Shown: positions 8,047-16,509, counted from the stretch's first letter. The stretch is 33,492 nt of DNA from an uncultured Eubacteriales bacterium (GCA_902783575.1 CACZRP010000001.1:1-33492); one strand, 5' to 3'. The notes: generated by a model from the letters alone, not told the origin. Made by a program: numbers and translations.

Positions 8047-8922
8047 ATGTCTGCCTTACTGATCAGCTTCATAATTCTGTTATACAGCTTTCAGACACTT
8101 TTCTGCAAGCAGTTTTCCGATGCCTATCCCCAGGGTCCTGACCGGGCTTCCCAGGTATTCTGCTTCCTGGAGGCTTTTTCCATTGCCCTGGTGACCTTTG
8201 CCTTTAACGGTTTCCGCTTCCACGCGTCTCTGCCCACCCTGCTGCTGGGTCTTTTGAATGCGCTGATGCTGTTTACTTACAATACGTCCCTCATCAAAGC
8301 CTCCAGCCTGGGCTCCTACGCTTTCATGAATATGGTGCTTCTCTTCGGCGGCATCCTCGTCCCGATGATTTATTCCACGCTGATTCTGAATGAGCCCCTG
8401 TCCTGGTACAAATACGCCGCGGTGGCGGTGATGCTTGTTTCCTTTGTGCTGATGAATCTCAAGGGCATGAGCCTGAAAGGCAGCGGCCTCAAGTATTTCC
8501 TTTTCTGCGGACTGCTGTTTCTGAGCAACGGTTTCTATGGCACCCTGCTGAAGATTCAGGCCGTGGTACAGCCCACCGAGAGCCGGGAAATGGTGATGCT
8601 CACCTTCCTTCTCATGTGCCTGCCGGCGGCCGCGGGCCTTTCCGCAAAGAAAAAGACCGGCAAGGCTCAGCCGGTCTTCCAGTTCAACCGTAAATCAGCG
8701 CTCTGGCTCGCGGCCACGCTGATGTCCGCCGCGCTGGCAGTGAATCTGCTGATTCTGGTGCTGCCTCTGGTGAATACCGTCATCCTTTATACGGTGGACA
8801 ATGGCGGTGTGCTGGTGCTGGCCAGCCTCTACTCCTACTTTATCTTTAAAGAAAAGTTTGACACCGCCAAGATTTTCGGCGTTCTTCTGGCAGTGATCTC
8901 CATCACAGCCCTGTCGGTATAA
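8047..8922 (+). CDS. EamA/DMT-family transporter
   Basis: A 291-residue, strongly hydrophobic protein with about ten membrane helices in two similar halves, the architecture of the drug/metabolite transporter superfamily. A feature of the first half is the stretch ILNEPLSWYKYAAVAVMLVSFVLMN, where the conserved glutamate after a helix and the following helix resemble EamA domains. The second half ends SYFIFKEKFDTAKIFGVLLAVISI, a repeat of the same pattern. I place the start at 8047 because GGAGGAG ends seven bases upstream; an ATG at 8026 would lie before that site. The substrate cannot be told from sequence. The gene stands alone and converges on asnA with only 16 bases between stop codons. 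Confidence 0.85.
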   Translation: MSALLISFIILLYSFQTLFCKQFSDAYPQGPDRASQVFCFLEAFSIALVTFAFNGFRFHASLPTLLLGLLNALMLFTYNTSLIKASSLGSYAFMNMVLLFGGILVPMIYSTLILNEPLSWYKYAAVAVMLVSFVLMNLKGMSLKGSGLKYFLFCGLLFLSNGFYGTLLKIQAVVQPTESREMVMLTFLLMCLPAAAGLSAKKKTGKAQPVFQFNRKSALWLAATLMSAALAVNLLILVLPLVNTVILYTVDNGGVLVLASLYSYFIFKEKFDTAKIFGVLLAVISITALSV

Positions 8923-8938
8923 CTTCACTTTGCTTTTG

Positions 8939-9940
8939 TTACAGCAGAGCGATGCCGCGCTCGGCGGCTTCCTGCATGGTTTCCTCCGGCCAGTAGCTGG
9001 ACTGCACCTCGCCGATGTGGGCTTTTCTTAAGAAAAGCATGCACATGCGGGACTGGCCGATGCCGCCGCCCATGGTATAGGGCAGAGAGCCCGCCAGGAG
9101 CTTCTTGTGGAATTCCTGGTTTTCATAGCCCGTCACTCCCCGCTCCTGCATCTGGCGGATCAGCGCCTCCTCATCCACACGGATACCCATGGAGCTCAGC
9201 TCCAGGGCGCGCCCCAGGATGGGATACCACACCAGCAGGTCGCCGTTCAGAGACCAGTCATCATAGTCGGGGGCGCGGCCGTCGTGGGGCTTGCCGGAAC
9301 GGAGCTTTCCTCCGATCTGCTTCAGGAAGATGGCGCCGTATTCCCGGCAGGCCATGTCTTCCCGCTCGTGGGGATCAAGATCCGGATACTCGTCCTCCAG
9401 CTCCTGGGTGGTGACAAAGGTCAGCTTCTCCGGCAGCAGCTTCTCAATCCAGGCGTAGTCGTCCCGGATATAGTTTTCCGTATGCTGCATGGCGCGATAG
9501 ACGCACTTGGCTCCGTCCCGCAGGGTTTCATCGGTACGGTTTTTCTTTCCGATGATTTTCTCCCAGTCCCACTGATCCACATAAATCGAATGCAGGGGAT
9601 CCATATCCTCATCCCTGCGGATGGCCGTCATATCGGTGTAGAGGCCCTCGCCCTCGGCAAAGCCGTAGCGGCCCAGGGCATATCTTTTCCACTTGGCCAG
9701 GGAATGGACAATTTCAAAGGTGCCCTGCTGCCCCTTGATATCAAAATCAACAGGACGCTCCACACCGTTCAGGGTATCGTTCAGACCCGAGGCCCGGTTG
9801 ACAAAAACCGGAGCGGAAACACGCCGCAGGTTCAGCTGGGTAGCCAGATCTCTCTCAAAGAAATCCTTGACTTTTTTAATGGCCACCTGGGTCTGGATAA
9901 TATTCAGTCTGGGCCTGTAGCCCTCTGGAAATGCTTTCAT
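8939..9940 (-). CDS. asnA: aspartate-ammonia ligase (asparagine synthetase A)
   Basis: A 333-residue ammonia-dependent asparagine synthetase of the AsnA type, related to class II aminoacyl-tRNA synthetases. E. coli AsnA has 330 residues. Characteristic stretches are the N-terminal QTQVAIKKVKDFFERDL, the RVSAPVFVNRASGLNDTLNG segment near residues 40-59, DMTAIRRDEDMDPLHSIYVDQWDWE near 103-127, and the C-terminal GGGIGQSRMCMLFL ATP-binding motif. The start codon overlaps the stop of the upstream tldE-like gene as TAATG, with GGAGGAG inside that gene. It is therefore the last member of a tldD-tldE-asnA operon. It makes asparagine from aspartate, ATP and ammonia in the cytoplasm. Confidence 0.96.
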   Translation of the reverse strand: MKAFPEGYRPRLNIIQTQVAIKKVKDFFERDLATQLNLRRVSAPVFVNRASGLNDTLNGVERPVDFDIKGQQGTFEIVHSLAKWKRYALGRYGFAEGEGLYTDMTAIRRDEDMDPLHSIYVDQWDWEKIIGKKNRTDETLRDGAKCVYRAMQHTENYIRDDYAWIEKLLPEKLTFVTTQELEDEYPDLDPHEREDMACREYGAIFLKQIGGKLRSGKPHDGRAPDYDDWSLNGDLLVWYPILGRALELSSMGIRVDEEALIRQMQERGVTGYENQEFHKKLLAGSLPYTMGGGIGQSRMCMLFLRKAHIGEVQSSYWPEETMQEAAERGIALL

Positions 9941-11238
9941 TACTGATCTCCTCCAATACCGGTAATGGTCAGGATCTCAAAGCGGATCACCGCCGGCACA
10001 TCCATTCCGTCGTACAGTTTTTTCTCTCTGGAAAAATACATATTCTCAGCCGCTTCCTTCATGTTGCCGCTGACGGAGCCGCCGGAAACAATCTGAACCC
10101 TGCCGTCATGATGCCAGTAGGCCAGACGGATTTCTCCGGCAATATCGCCGGTCATGGGGTCCACCTGGAAATCGGAAAACTCCACTGCCTCCAGGAAGTT
10201 GCCCTGCCGCAGCTCCTCTTCCGATTTCGAGCCGCCCTCCACCACGATATTGAAAACCTGCGAGCTCTTCTCAAGGCCCAGATACTGGCTGAACTGACGG
10301 GCGCCGTAGAAATTTTCCGCGATGCCGTCCTTAATCAGCCACCGGTCCTCAATGGGCGCGCCTTCCGTATCGGTGGAGAAATTGTGTGAAGAATTAGGCA
10401 GAAATGCCACGGCCTTCATACTGATCTGATCCCCCTGCATGCCCGCAAGCACCGGCTGCCCGATCTCAGCCCGGGAAATCTGCTGATATTTCAGAGCGGC
10501 ATCCATCTGGGCTTCAAAATAGTGATAAAACTCCAGACTGTTGTCGGTGCTGAACACCACCGGAACCTTTCCCAGCATCGGGGTATTTTCCGCCTTCAGC
10601 TTGTCGGTGCCGTAGGCCATGGCCTTTTCGATTTCCTCCGCGATGTGAAGGGAATCGCAGGTACCGGAGGTCAGCATCCGGTACAGCTCGATCTCATGAT
10701 CCTTTTCCTCGGTCCGGGCGTTGATCACCACCTCCAGCATGGAGCTGGGATAGACATCGGTGTAGTCCGCGCCCTCGGAGTTGATGTAGCGGCGGTTCAT
10801 TTCGCTGATGAAAATTTCATAGCTGTTGATATCCCGGGTCTCCTCTTCCGGAAGATTCTTCATGGTGCGGATGAAGTCATCGCTGATGTTTTCCAGGCTC
10901 ACCATTTTCAGATTCTGATGAGGCTTTCCATCGCCGGGGTTCAGGCGGTAGAAGGGATTTTTCACCAGCCGGGCCCGGAAGGAAAGATCGCCGATCATCT
11001 TTCTGATTTCATCCTCGGAAGCCGTGGGCGGGATCTCCATGGAAGCGCTGCCCAGAAACTTCCCATCCTCCAGGACCTCATACACCTTCACCGTGACGTG
11101 CTCCACATCCTTGGCCCGGTTCTGATCCAGCTTGTGGCGGATGAAATAGAACTCCCATCCGTGGTTCTTCTGGTCCGTAATTTCCCAGGCGCCGGCCCCG
11201 GATTCCTTCAGGGCACTGATAAGAAAATCAATATTCAT
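9940..11238 (-). CDS. TldE/PmbA-family metalloprotease subunit
   Basis: A 432-residue protein of the TldD/PmbA (U62) family that lacks the HExxxH zinc motif of TldD, as expected for the non-catalytic TldE (PmbA) partner. In E. coli TldD and TldE form a heterodimeric protease that trims small modified peptides such as the microcin B17 precursor. Family-type segments include the central GKVPVVFSTDNSLEFYHYF stretch and the C-terminal VSGGSVSGN turn. The sequence is more diverged than TldD, so I leave the symbol blank. The start overlaps the tldD stop by one base (TGATG) and the stop overlaps the asnA start (TAATG). Confidence 0.82.
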   Translation of the reverse strand: MNIDFLISALKESGAGAWEITDQKNHGWEFYFIRHKLDQNRAKDVEHVTVKVYEVLEDGKFLGSASMEIPPTASEDEIRKMIGDLSFRARLVKNPFYRLNPGDGKPHQNLKMVSLENISDDFIRTMKNLPEEETRDINSYEIFISEMNRRYINSEGADYTDVYPSSMLEVVINARTEEKDHEIELYRMLTSGTCDSLHIAEEIEKAMAYGTDKLKAENTPMLGKVPVVFSTDNSLEFYHYFEAQMDAALKYQQISRAEIGQPVLAGMQGDQISMKAVAFLPNSSHNFSTDTEGAPIEDRWLIKDGIAENFYGARQFSQYLGLEKSSQVFNIVVEGGSKSEEELRQGNFLEAVEFSDFQVDPMTGDIAGEIRLAYWHHDGRVQIVSGGSVSGNMKEAAENMYFSREKKLYDGMDVPAVIRFEILTITGIGGDQ

Positions 11239-12707
11239 CAGCCTAACCTCGCTCTCGCCTTTAAGTAGGGGCCACCGTCAGCCACCTTGACCCATTCCTT
11301 GTATCCCTTGCCGCATCCGCCGTTGCCCTCCAGCACCCGGTCGGAGCTGGCCATGCTGATGGAGCCGAGAAGATCCGGCACATAGCCGGTCATGACCACC
11401 GGGGATACCACCCGTCCGGTAAGGACGCCGACCCGGATCTCGTAGCCCCGGGAGACAATGCACTGAATGCCCCAGTGCTTGGGATCCTCCATGCCGCTCT
11501 CGGTGCCGTCCAGCAGATATCCATGTTTGATGGAAGCAATCATCTCCTCCAGAGAATCGCTTCCGGAATCAAACACCGTGTTGGTCATGCGGGTATAAAC
11601 CTTATGTTCGAAATTCTCACGCTTGCCGTTGCCGGTGGGTTCCACACCCAGCCGCAGAGCCGCCAGAGCGTCGCAGATGCCGGTCTTCAGAATCCCGTGG
11701 TCAATCTCCGTCACATCGCCCGCCAGGGTCCCCTCGTCATCAAAGGCAAAGGCGGTCACGGTGTCGCCGCACAGGGCGCCCTCGTGCATGGTCACCAGGT
11801 CGGAGCCCACCCGCTGATTAATGTATTCCTTGCCCAGGGCCCGGTTCTTCACGAACATATCCATTTCTACGCCGTGTCCGAAGGCCTCATGAGCAATCAG
11901 TCCCGTAATGGAAGGCGCGGTGATGATGTCATATTCGCCGGGTTCAATCCGTCCGGAGGACAACAGCTCTTTTGCCTGCTTCACGGCAGAGAGCAGCTTC
12001 TCCTCCAGGCCGTCGAAGATCTCCACGCCGCCCAGGCCGCTGACGCCCTCATAGGCAAATTTGGTATCTTCTCCATTGGTGGCAATCAGCACGGCGGTGC
12101 CCTCCGCGTAGCAGTAGCTCTGCCTCAGGTACTGCTTCGGAGTAATGAACATCTTGTTGATATGGGTGCACTGGGCGCTCATGACACAGTCCAGCGCTCC
12201 CTCCAGAGAAGCCACGCCTTGGTCGGAAAGGCGTCCCAGATTCTCGATCAGCTTTTCCATGTCCGCCTCTTCCGGCAGGATCTCGGCCTCCTTCTCCACC
12301 AGCAGTACCCGTTCCTCATCCTTCAGGGTGGGGGTGGTATAGACCGCGGTCTGGGTCCGCTTCAGAATATTCATCTGGCGTCCCAGCTCAGTTTTGATCT
12401 TCTCCGCTGTTTCCAGCACATAGGCTTTTCTTTCGCTGGCGGTCTGGTACATGGCTCTGGAACAGTCAATATCATTAAAAGCGTACTCGCTGTAAAGGCC
12501 CTGATCATGAACCCGGATGACGGTTCCTCTCTCGGTGGTCATGGTTTTGGAGCTGACGGATTTGGACCGCTGGGAAATCCTCACAGCAAACCCCACCGAA
12601 TCCGTACTGAGTATGCTCACATAATTGTAATCCTTGGAAAGCTCCTGGCTCAATTCTCTGAAAAACTGGGCCAGCCGCGTCAGATAGGGAGAAAACTTCG
12701 CTTTCAT
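11238..12707 (-). CDS. tldD: TldD-family zinc metalloprotease
   Basis: A 489-residue metalloprotease of the TldD family. The zinc motif HEAFGH is at residues 273-278 (H273, E274, H278), followed by the conserved GHGVEMD. Near the C-terminus the GCGKGYKEWVKVADGGPYLKA segment matches the family signature around its conserved cysteine and GDGGP-like turn. It should pair with the TldE-like protein encoded next and cleave unfolded or modified peptides in the cytoplasm. The start at 12707 has AAAGAGGAGG upstream. It is the first gene of the tldD-tldE-asnA operon. The physiological substrate is unknown; no peptide precursor is evident beside it. Confidence 0.9.
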   Translation of the reverse strand: MKAKFSPYLTRLAQFFRELSQELSKDYNYVSILSTDSVGFAVRISQRSKSVSSKTMTTERGTVIRVHDQGLYSEYAFNDIDCSRAMYQTASERKAYVLETAEKIKTELGRQMNILKRTQTAVYTTPTLKDEERVLLVEKEAEILPEEADMEKLIENLGRLSDQGVASLEGALDCVMSAQCTHINKMFITPKQYLRQSYCYAEGTAVLIATNGEDTKFAYEGVSGLGGVEIFDGLEEKLLSAVKQAKELLSSGRIEPGEYDIITAPSITGLIAHEAFGHGVEMDMFVKNRALGKEYINQRVGSDLVTMHEGALCGDTVTAFAFDDEGTLAGDVTEIDHGILKTGICDALAALRLGVEPTGNGKRENFEHKVYTRMTNTVFDSGSDSLEEMIASIKHGYLLDGTESGMEDPKHWGIQCIVSRGYEIRVGVLTGRVVSPVVMTGYVPDLLGSISMASSDRVLEGNGGCGKGYKEWVKVADGGPYLKARARLG

Positions 12708-12739
12708 CCGATCCTCCTCTTTACAAAAATTTACACAAA

Positions 12740-12768
12740 ATTATACTACGAAATCCGGGCGGAGGCAA
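12740..12768 (-). promoter_or_regulatory. sigma-A-like promoter of the tldD operon
   Basis: On the minus strand TTGCCT (12768-12763, 4 of 6 matches) is followed by 17 bases and a perfect TATAAT (12745-12740), about 33 bases before the tldD start codon. Confidence 0.65.
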
Positions 12769-12795
12769 TCTTTTTACCACTTTAAACCAGAAGTG

Positions 12796-12804
12796 TGATA
12801 TAAT
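12796..12804 (+). promoter_or_regulatory. extended -10 promoter element of the DegT operon
   Basis: TGATATAAT at 12796-12804 is a perfect -10 hexamer with the TGn extension. No good -35 box is seen at 16-18 bases; TTACCA at 12774-12779 would need a 19-base spacer. The extended element alone could suffice. It lies 37 bases before the start codon at 12842, in the same small intergenic region as the divergent tldD promoter. Confidence 0.6.
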
Positions 12805-12841
12805 TATTTAAGATTATACTCTTAATTCAGGAGGTTTCGCC

Positions 12842-13957
12842 ATGTTCAATCCTCCCGCCTGGCCCGTCATGGATGCTTCAGACCTTCAGCTGATACTGGA
12901 AGCCGATCCCCGCGCCCTTCGGGGCCCCATGAGCCGGCGCTTTGCCAAAGCCTTCTCGGACTTCACCCAGGCACCCTATGTCATTCCCGTGGCCAACGGC
13001 ACCGTCAGCCTGGAGCTGATCTTAAAAGCCCTGGGCATCGGCCCCGGAGACGAGGTGATCCTGCCTCCCTATACCTTTATCGCCACCTTCTCTTCCATTG
13101 CCTACACCGGAGCCCTTCCCGTGTTCGCGGATATCGAGCCGGACACCTACAATCTCTCGCCCCTGCAGACGGAGGAAAAAATCACTGACCATACCCGGGC
13201 CATCGTGGCCGTGGCAGTGGCGGGCCGGCCATTTGATCTGGATGCCTTCGAGGCCCTCTCCCAACAATACGGCATTCCCCTGATTGTGGACGCAGCCCAG
13301 GCCGTGGGCGCCGAATTCTGCGGCAGATCCATCGCCTCCTACGGCGCAGCGGCCTCCTTCTCCTGCCAGAACACCAAGAACCTCACCAGCGGCGAGGGCG
13401 GCATCATCACGACGAAGGATCCTGTGCTGTACGAAAAGCTGCAGTCGCTGCTGGATCAGGAGCCAGGGCCCTGCCTGGGCGAAGTGCCCTGCGCCCTGCT
13501 GCTTTCCCAGCTTTCCCGTCTGCCGGCGCAGATGGAAAAGCGCAGCGCTGCCGCGGATTATCTGAATGCTCATCTTGCAGACAGTCACCTGGTCCGACCC
13601 CTGGACAGGGATGAGCGGATCACCAGAGACGCCCATCATCTCTATGTGCTGCGAACCCGTACCGAAGAGCTTGCTGCCGCCGGTTTTTCCCGGGAGGATC
13701 TGCTGAAGGATGCCCATCAGATGGGACTGCCGCTGCTGGCGGGCTATCAGCCCCTCTACGCCCTGCCCTCTGTTCGAAGCGAAATGACCCGCCGGCTCAC
13801 CGGCCGCCAGACGGATCTTACACCCCTGCCCGTCTGCGAGAAAGCTTCCTATCAGGAAGGTCTCTGGCTGGAACAGTTCTTCCTGCTTTCCGAAATTAAA
13901 GAGCTGGACGAAATTCTGGAAATCTTTGGCACTCTGGAAAGGAGGTACTTCTCATGA
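12842..13957 (+). CDS. DegT/DnrJ/EryC1-family PLP aminotransferase
   Basis: A 371-residue member of the DegT/DnrJ/EryC1/StrS family, which usually aminates keto-sugars or related small molecules. The N-terminal PVANGTVSLELILKALGIGPGDEVILPPYTF segment (about 49-79), the PLP-pyridine aspartate D150 in VDAAQAVGA and the probable Schiff-base lysine K179 in NTKNLTSGEGG are all present. The usual VHLYG stretch before the aspartate is replaced by AVAVAGRPFDLDAF, so the substrate pocket may differ. The start at 12842 is preceded by AGGAGG. It is the first gene of a four-gene operon and overlaps the next gene as ATGA. No sugar nucleotide genes lie nearby, so a role in cell-surface sugar synthesis is not supported. 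Confidence 0.88.
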   Translation: MFNPPAWPVMDASDLQLILEADPRALRGPMSRRFAKAFSDFTQAPYVIPVANGTVSLELILKALGIGPGDEVILPPYTFIATFSSIAYTGALPVFADIEPDTYNLSPLQTEEKITDHTRAIVAVAVAGRPFDLDAFEALSQQYGIPLIVDAAQAVGAEFCGRSIASYGAAASFSCQNTKNLTSGEGGIITTKDPVLYEKLQSLLDQEPGPCLGEVPCALLLSQLSRLPAQMEKRSAAADYLNAHLADSHLVRPLDRDERITRDAHHLYVLRTRTEELAAAGFSREDLLKDAHQMGLPLLAGYQPLYALPSVRSEMTRRLTGRQTDLTPLPVCEKASYQEGLWLEQFFLLSEIKELDEILEIFGTLERRYFS

Positions 13958-14457
13958 ACCGTGAATTATACGAGAAAGTCCTTTTTTCCGGCATCTGGGG
14001 CACCTGCGGTCCTATGGAGGATCAAGCCTGCCAGAGGCTCAGCAAAGCCGTCAGCCGGCTTCTCCCTTTCCTCGATGAAGATCAGCCCTTCTATTCCCTG
14101 CTGACCTATGCCGCCTCCGCCGCCCGGCAGATTCTGGAGCTGTACAGCGGGATGACAGAAAAGCCTGTCACCCCGAAAACGGAGCCGGTCCCTCTGCCCG
14201 CACAGTGGAAAGCACAAGCCTGGGAGGCAGACGGGAAGCTCGTCCTGCTGATGGATTTCGGCTTCGCCGGAGCCCTGGTGACCCGGGACCCGGAGCTTTA
14301 CCAGACCTTCTACGCCCTGCATCACTGCGGCCACCGGCCCGGCATCGGAGCCACGGTGGACCTGTCCGAGGAATCCATCCTGGGCGGAGATATGCGCATT
14401 ACCGAATGGCAGGCCCTGGCCCTGCTGGACCTTCTTTCTTCTGATTCATCAACCTAA
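13954..14457 (+). CDS. hypothetical protein in the DegT/radical SAM operon
   Basis: I do not recognise this 167-residue protein. It is soluble, without a signal peptide or membrane segment. The N-terminal half is mostly helical (about residues 1-66), a proline-rich link follows (about 68-82), and the C-terminal half looks mixed alpha/beta, with KLVLLMDFGFAGALV near 95-110 and a Cys-His cluster (HHCGH) near 122-126 that could bind a metal. It overlaps the DegT gene by 4 bases (ATGA), has GGAGGT inside that gene as its binding site, and precedes the hydrolase gene by 21 bases. It is therefore a genuine operon member. A partner or accessory role with the aminotransferase is only inferred. Confidence 0.8.
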   Translation: MNRELYEKVLFSGIWGTCGPMEDQACQRLSKAVSRLLPFLDEDQPFYSLLTYAASAARQILELYSGMTEKPVTPKTEPVPLPAQWKAQAWEADGKLVLLMDFGFAGALVTRDPELYQTFYALHHCGHRPGIGATVDLSEESILGGDMRITEWQALALLDLLSSDSST

Positions 14458-14478
14458 ATATACAAGGAGGAACCATCT

Positions 14479-15243
14479 ATGTGGAACAGTTTCAACACCG
14501 GTGACTATTCAGGCATGATTGCCGAAACCATCTCCCTGGCCGGTCACGGCGGAAAAAACATCCGCGCCTACTACTCCCGTCCCATTACCGACAAGGCAAC
14601 CCCGGGTATCGTTCTGATCCCCCATATGCCGGGCTGGGATGAGTGGTGCCGTGAAACCTGCCGCCGCTTCACCGAGCACGGCTACAGCGTGCTTTGTCCC
14701 GATATCTATCAGGATTTCGGCACCGGCACCCCGCCGGAGGTTTCCAAGCGTATGTGGGAAGCCGGCGGCGCTTTGGACAGCTCCGTCATGGAAGATACGG
14801 CCGGCTGTCTGGACTTTTTGAAATCCAAGCCCGGCTCCAACGGCAAGGTGGGCGTCATCGGCATGTGCTCCGGCGGACGTCATGCTTTTCTGGCAGCCTG
14901 CACCGTACCCGGCTTTGACGCCGCGGTGGACTGCTGGGGCGGCGGCGTGGTGGCCTCCAAGGACCAGCTGACCCCTGCCCGGCCCGTGGCTCCCATCGAC
15001 TATACCGAGCAACTGGAAATCCCCTTGCTGGGCATTTTCGGTAATGACGACCACAACCCCACCAGGGAGGATGTGAACATCCTGGAAGAACGCCTGAAGG
15101 CGGCGGGCAAGGACTACGAATTCCACCGCTACGAGGGCGCCGGCCACGGCATCTGGTATTATGACAAACCCATGTACCGCCAGGAAGCGGCCATGGACAG
15201 CTTTAACAAGACACTGGAATTCTTCGACAGGCATCTGAAATGA
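14479..15243 (+). CDS. dienelactone hydrolase family protein
   Basis: A 254-residue alpha/beta hydrolase of the dienelactone hydrolase family. The nucleophile elbow GMCSGGR places a cysteine at C130, as in the DLH family. The likely acid residue is D190 or D191 in GNDDHNP and the histidine is H223 in GAGHGIW, so the Cys-Asp-His triad is complete. The N-terminal YYSRP and VLIPHMPGWDEWCRETCRRF segments match the usual start and oxyanion region. The substrate is unknown; related proteins cleave lactones or esters. It has AAGGAGG before its start and overlaps the radical SAM gene as ATGA, so it is translated in the same operon. Confidence 0.88.
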   Translation: MWNSFNTGDYSGMIAETISLAGHGGKNIRAYYSRPITDKATPGIVLIPHMPGWDEWCRETCRRFTEHGYSVLCPDIYQDFGTGTPPEVSKRMWEAGGALDSSVMEDTAGCLDFLKSKPGSNGKVGVIGMCSGGRHAFLAACTVPGFDAAVDCWGGGVVASKDQLTPARPVAPIDYTEQLEIPLLGIFGNDDHNPTREDVNILEERLKAAGKDYEFHRYEGAGHGIWYYDKPMYRQEAAMDSFNKTLEFFDRHLK

Positions 15244-16508
15244 GTGCAGCCGGGAAAATTCCCTTTGTGGTCATGGCGAAGCCCATCGGCTCCGCCTGCA
15301 ACATGAGATGCGGCTACTGCTACTACCTGGAAGCAGGCAACGAAAAAACATCCTCTTTCACCATGGAAGAGGATGTTTTAGATCAGTTTATCCGCCGCTA
15401 CATTGAAGAAAGCCCCGGTCCCGTGGTCTCCTTCACCTGGCACGGCGGCGAGCCCACCCTGGCCGGCCTTCCCTTCTTCCAAAAGGCGGTGGCGCTGCAG
15501 CAGAAGTACCTGGCCCAGCGCCCGGAGCTGGAATGCTGGAACAGCCTGCAGACCAACGGCCTGCTGCTGGATGAGGCATGGTGCGCCTTCCTGAAGGAAA
15601 ATCATTTTGACGTGGGCATCAGCATTGACGGCACCAGGCTCTGCCACGATTACTACAGGAAAGACGCCGCCGGAGGTGCCACCTGGGAGAAAACCGCTGC
15701 GGCCATACAAAGGCTGCGGGAGGCCGGTATCAGCCCGGACCTTCTCTGCACCGTCAATGCCAGAACCGCTGCCTGCGGTCGGGAGGTCTACCGGACCCTC
15801 AGGGATTTCCAGACCGGCTGGATGCAGTTTATTCCCATTGTGGTGCGCACCGATGAGAAGCAGGGCGTCAGCCCCGATTCCGTGACGCCCCAGGCCTATG
15901 GGGAATTCCTCAAGGATGTTTTCTTTGAATGGTTCTATCATGATCTGGGCAGCACGGAGATCCAGCTGTTTTCGGAAACCAGCCTGGCCCTCACCGGGAA
16001 AAACCCCAATCTCTGCTGGATGGCTCCCACCTGTGGCAATGTCCTCATTGTAGAGAAGGACGGCGGCGTCTACAGCTGTGATCATTTCGTGGATCCCGCC
16101 CATCGGATAGGCTCCGTGAAAACCGACAGCTTCCAGGACCTGCTGTCCTCGGAGTTTCAGAGCCATTTCGGCCAGTCCAAAAAAGAGGCTCTCACCCGGG
16201 AATGCCTCTCCTGCCCTCACCTTTCCCTCTGCGGCGGCGGATGCCTGAAGGACCGCTTCGCCCTGAGCGCCGATGGCGAAGAGGGCCAGTATTATCTCTG
16301 CCCGGGCCTTCAGTCCTTCTTTGATTACGCCGTTCCCCGTCTGCAGGCGGCCATGCGCCTCTCCGCCCAAAAGAAAACGCCCTCCCAGATCCAGTCATTG
16401 CTGGTCACGGAAGAGCGCGCCCGGTTTGCGGGTGTGGGCAGAAACGATCCCTGCCCCTGCGGATCAGGCCTTAAATTCAAATTCTGCTGCCAGAAACGGG
16501 TCCCGTAA
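15240..16508 (+). CDS. radical SAM/SPASM enzyme with C-terminal SEC-C motif (anSME-like)
   Basis: A 422-residue radical SAM protein resembling anaerobic sulfatase-maturating enzymes. The CxxxCxxC cluster ligands are C20, C24 and C27 in IGSACNMRCGYCYYLE, and the MAKPIGSACN start is typical of that family. The TWHGGEPTLAG motif is present. A SPASM-type region carries further cysteines (CGNVLIVEKDGGVYSCDHF and ECLSCPHLSLCGGGC) that could hold two auxiliary 4Fe-4S clusters. The tail GRNDPCPCGSGLKFKFCC (C405, C407, C416, C417) is a SEC-C zinc motif. No sulfatase gene lies near, so the target may be another protein or peptide. The stop codon lies one base from the stop of the convergent response regulator gene. 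Confidence 0.9.
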   Translation: MSAAGKIPFVVMAKPIGSACNMRCGYCYYLEAGNEKTSSFTMEEDVLDQFIRRYIEESPGPVVSFTWHGGEPTLAGLPFFQKAVALQQKYLAQRPELECWNSLQTNGLLLDEAWCAFLKENHFDVGISIDGTRLCHDYYRKDAAGGATWEKTAAAIQRLREAGISPDLLCTVNARTAACGREVYRTLRDFQTGWMQFIPIVVRTDEKQGVSPDSVTPQAYGEFLKDVFFEWFYHDLGSTEIQLFSETSLALTGKNPNLCWMAPTCGNVLIVEKDGGVYSCDHFVDPAHRIGSVKTDSFQDLLSSEFQSHFGQSKKEALTRECLSCPHLSLCGGGCLKDRFALSADGEEGQYYLCPGLQSFFDYAVPRLQAAMRLSAQKKTPSQIQSLLVTEERARFAGVGRNDPCPCGSGLKFKFCCQKRVP

Positions 16509-16509
16509 G

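Noticed and set aside
12708..12841. A small ribosomal peptide precursor gene between tldD and the DegT operon
   Set aside because: The region is fully occupied by two promoters and ribosome binding sites, and no short ORF with a binding site was found.
12842..13957. Sugar-nucleotide aminotransferase of a surface polysaccharide cluster
   Set aside because: No glycosyltransferase, epimerase or dTDP-sugar gene lies nearby; the Gfo/Idh/MocA gene 7 kb away is on the other strand and in another unit.
15240..16508. Calling the radical SAM gene a sulfatase maturase outright
   Set aside because: No sulfatase gene is present in the window, and the SEC-C tail and operon partners are atypical.
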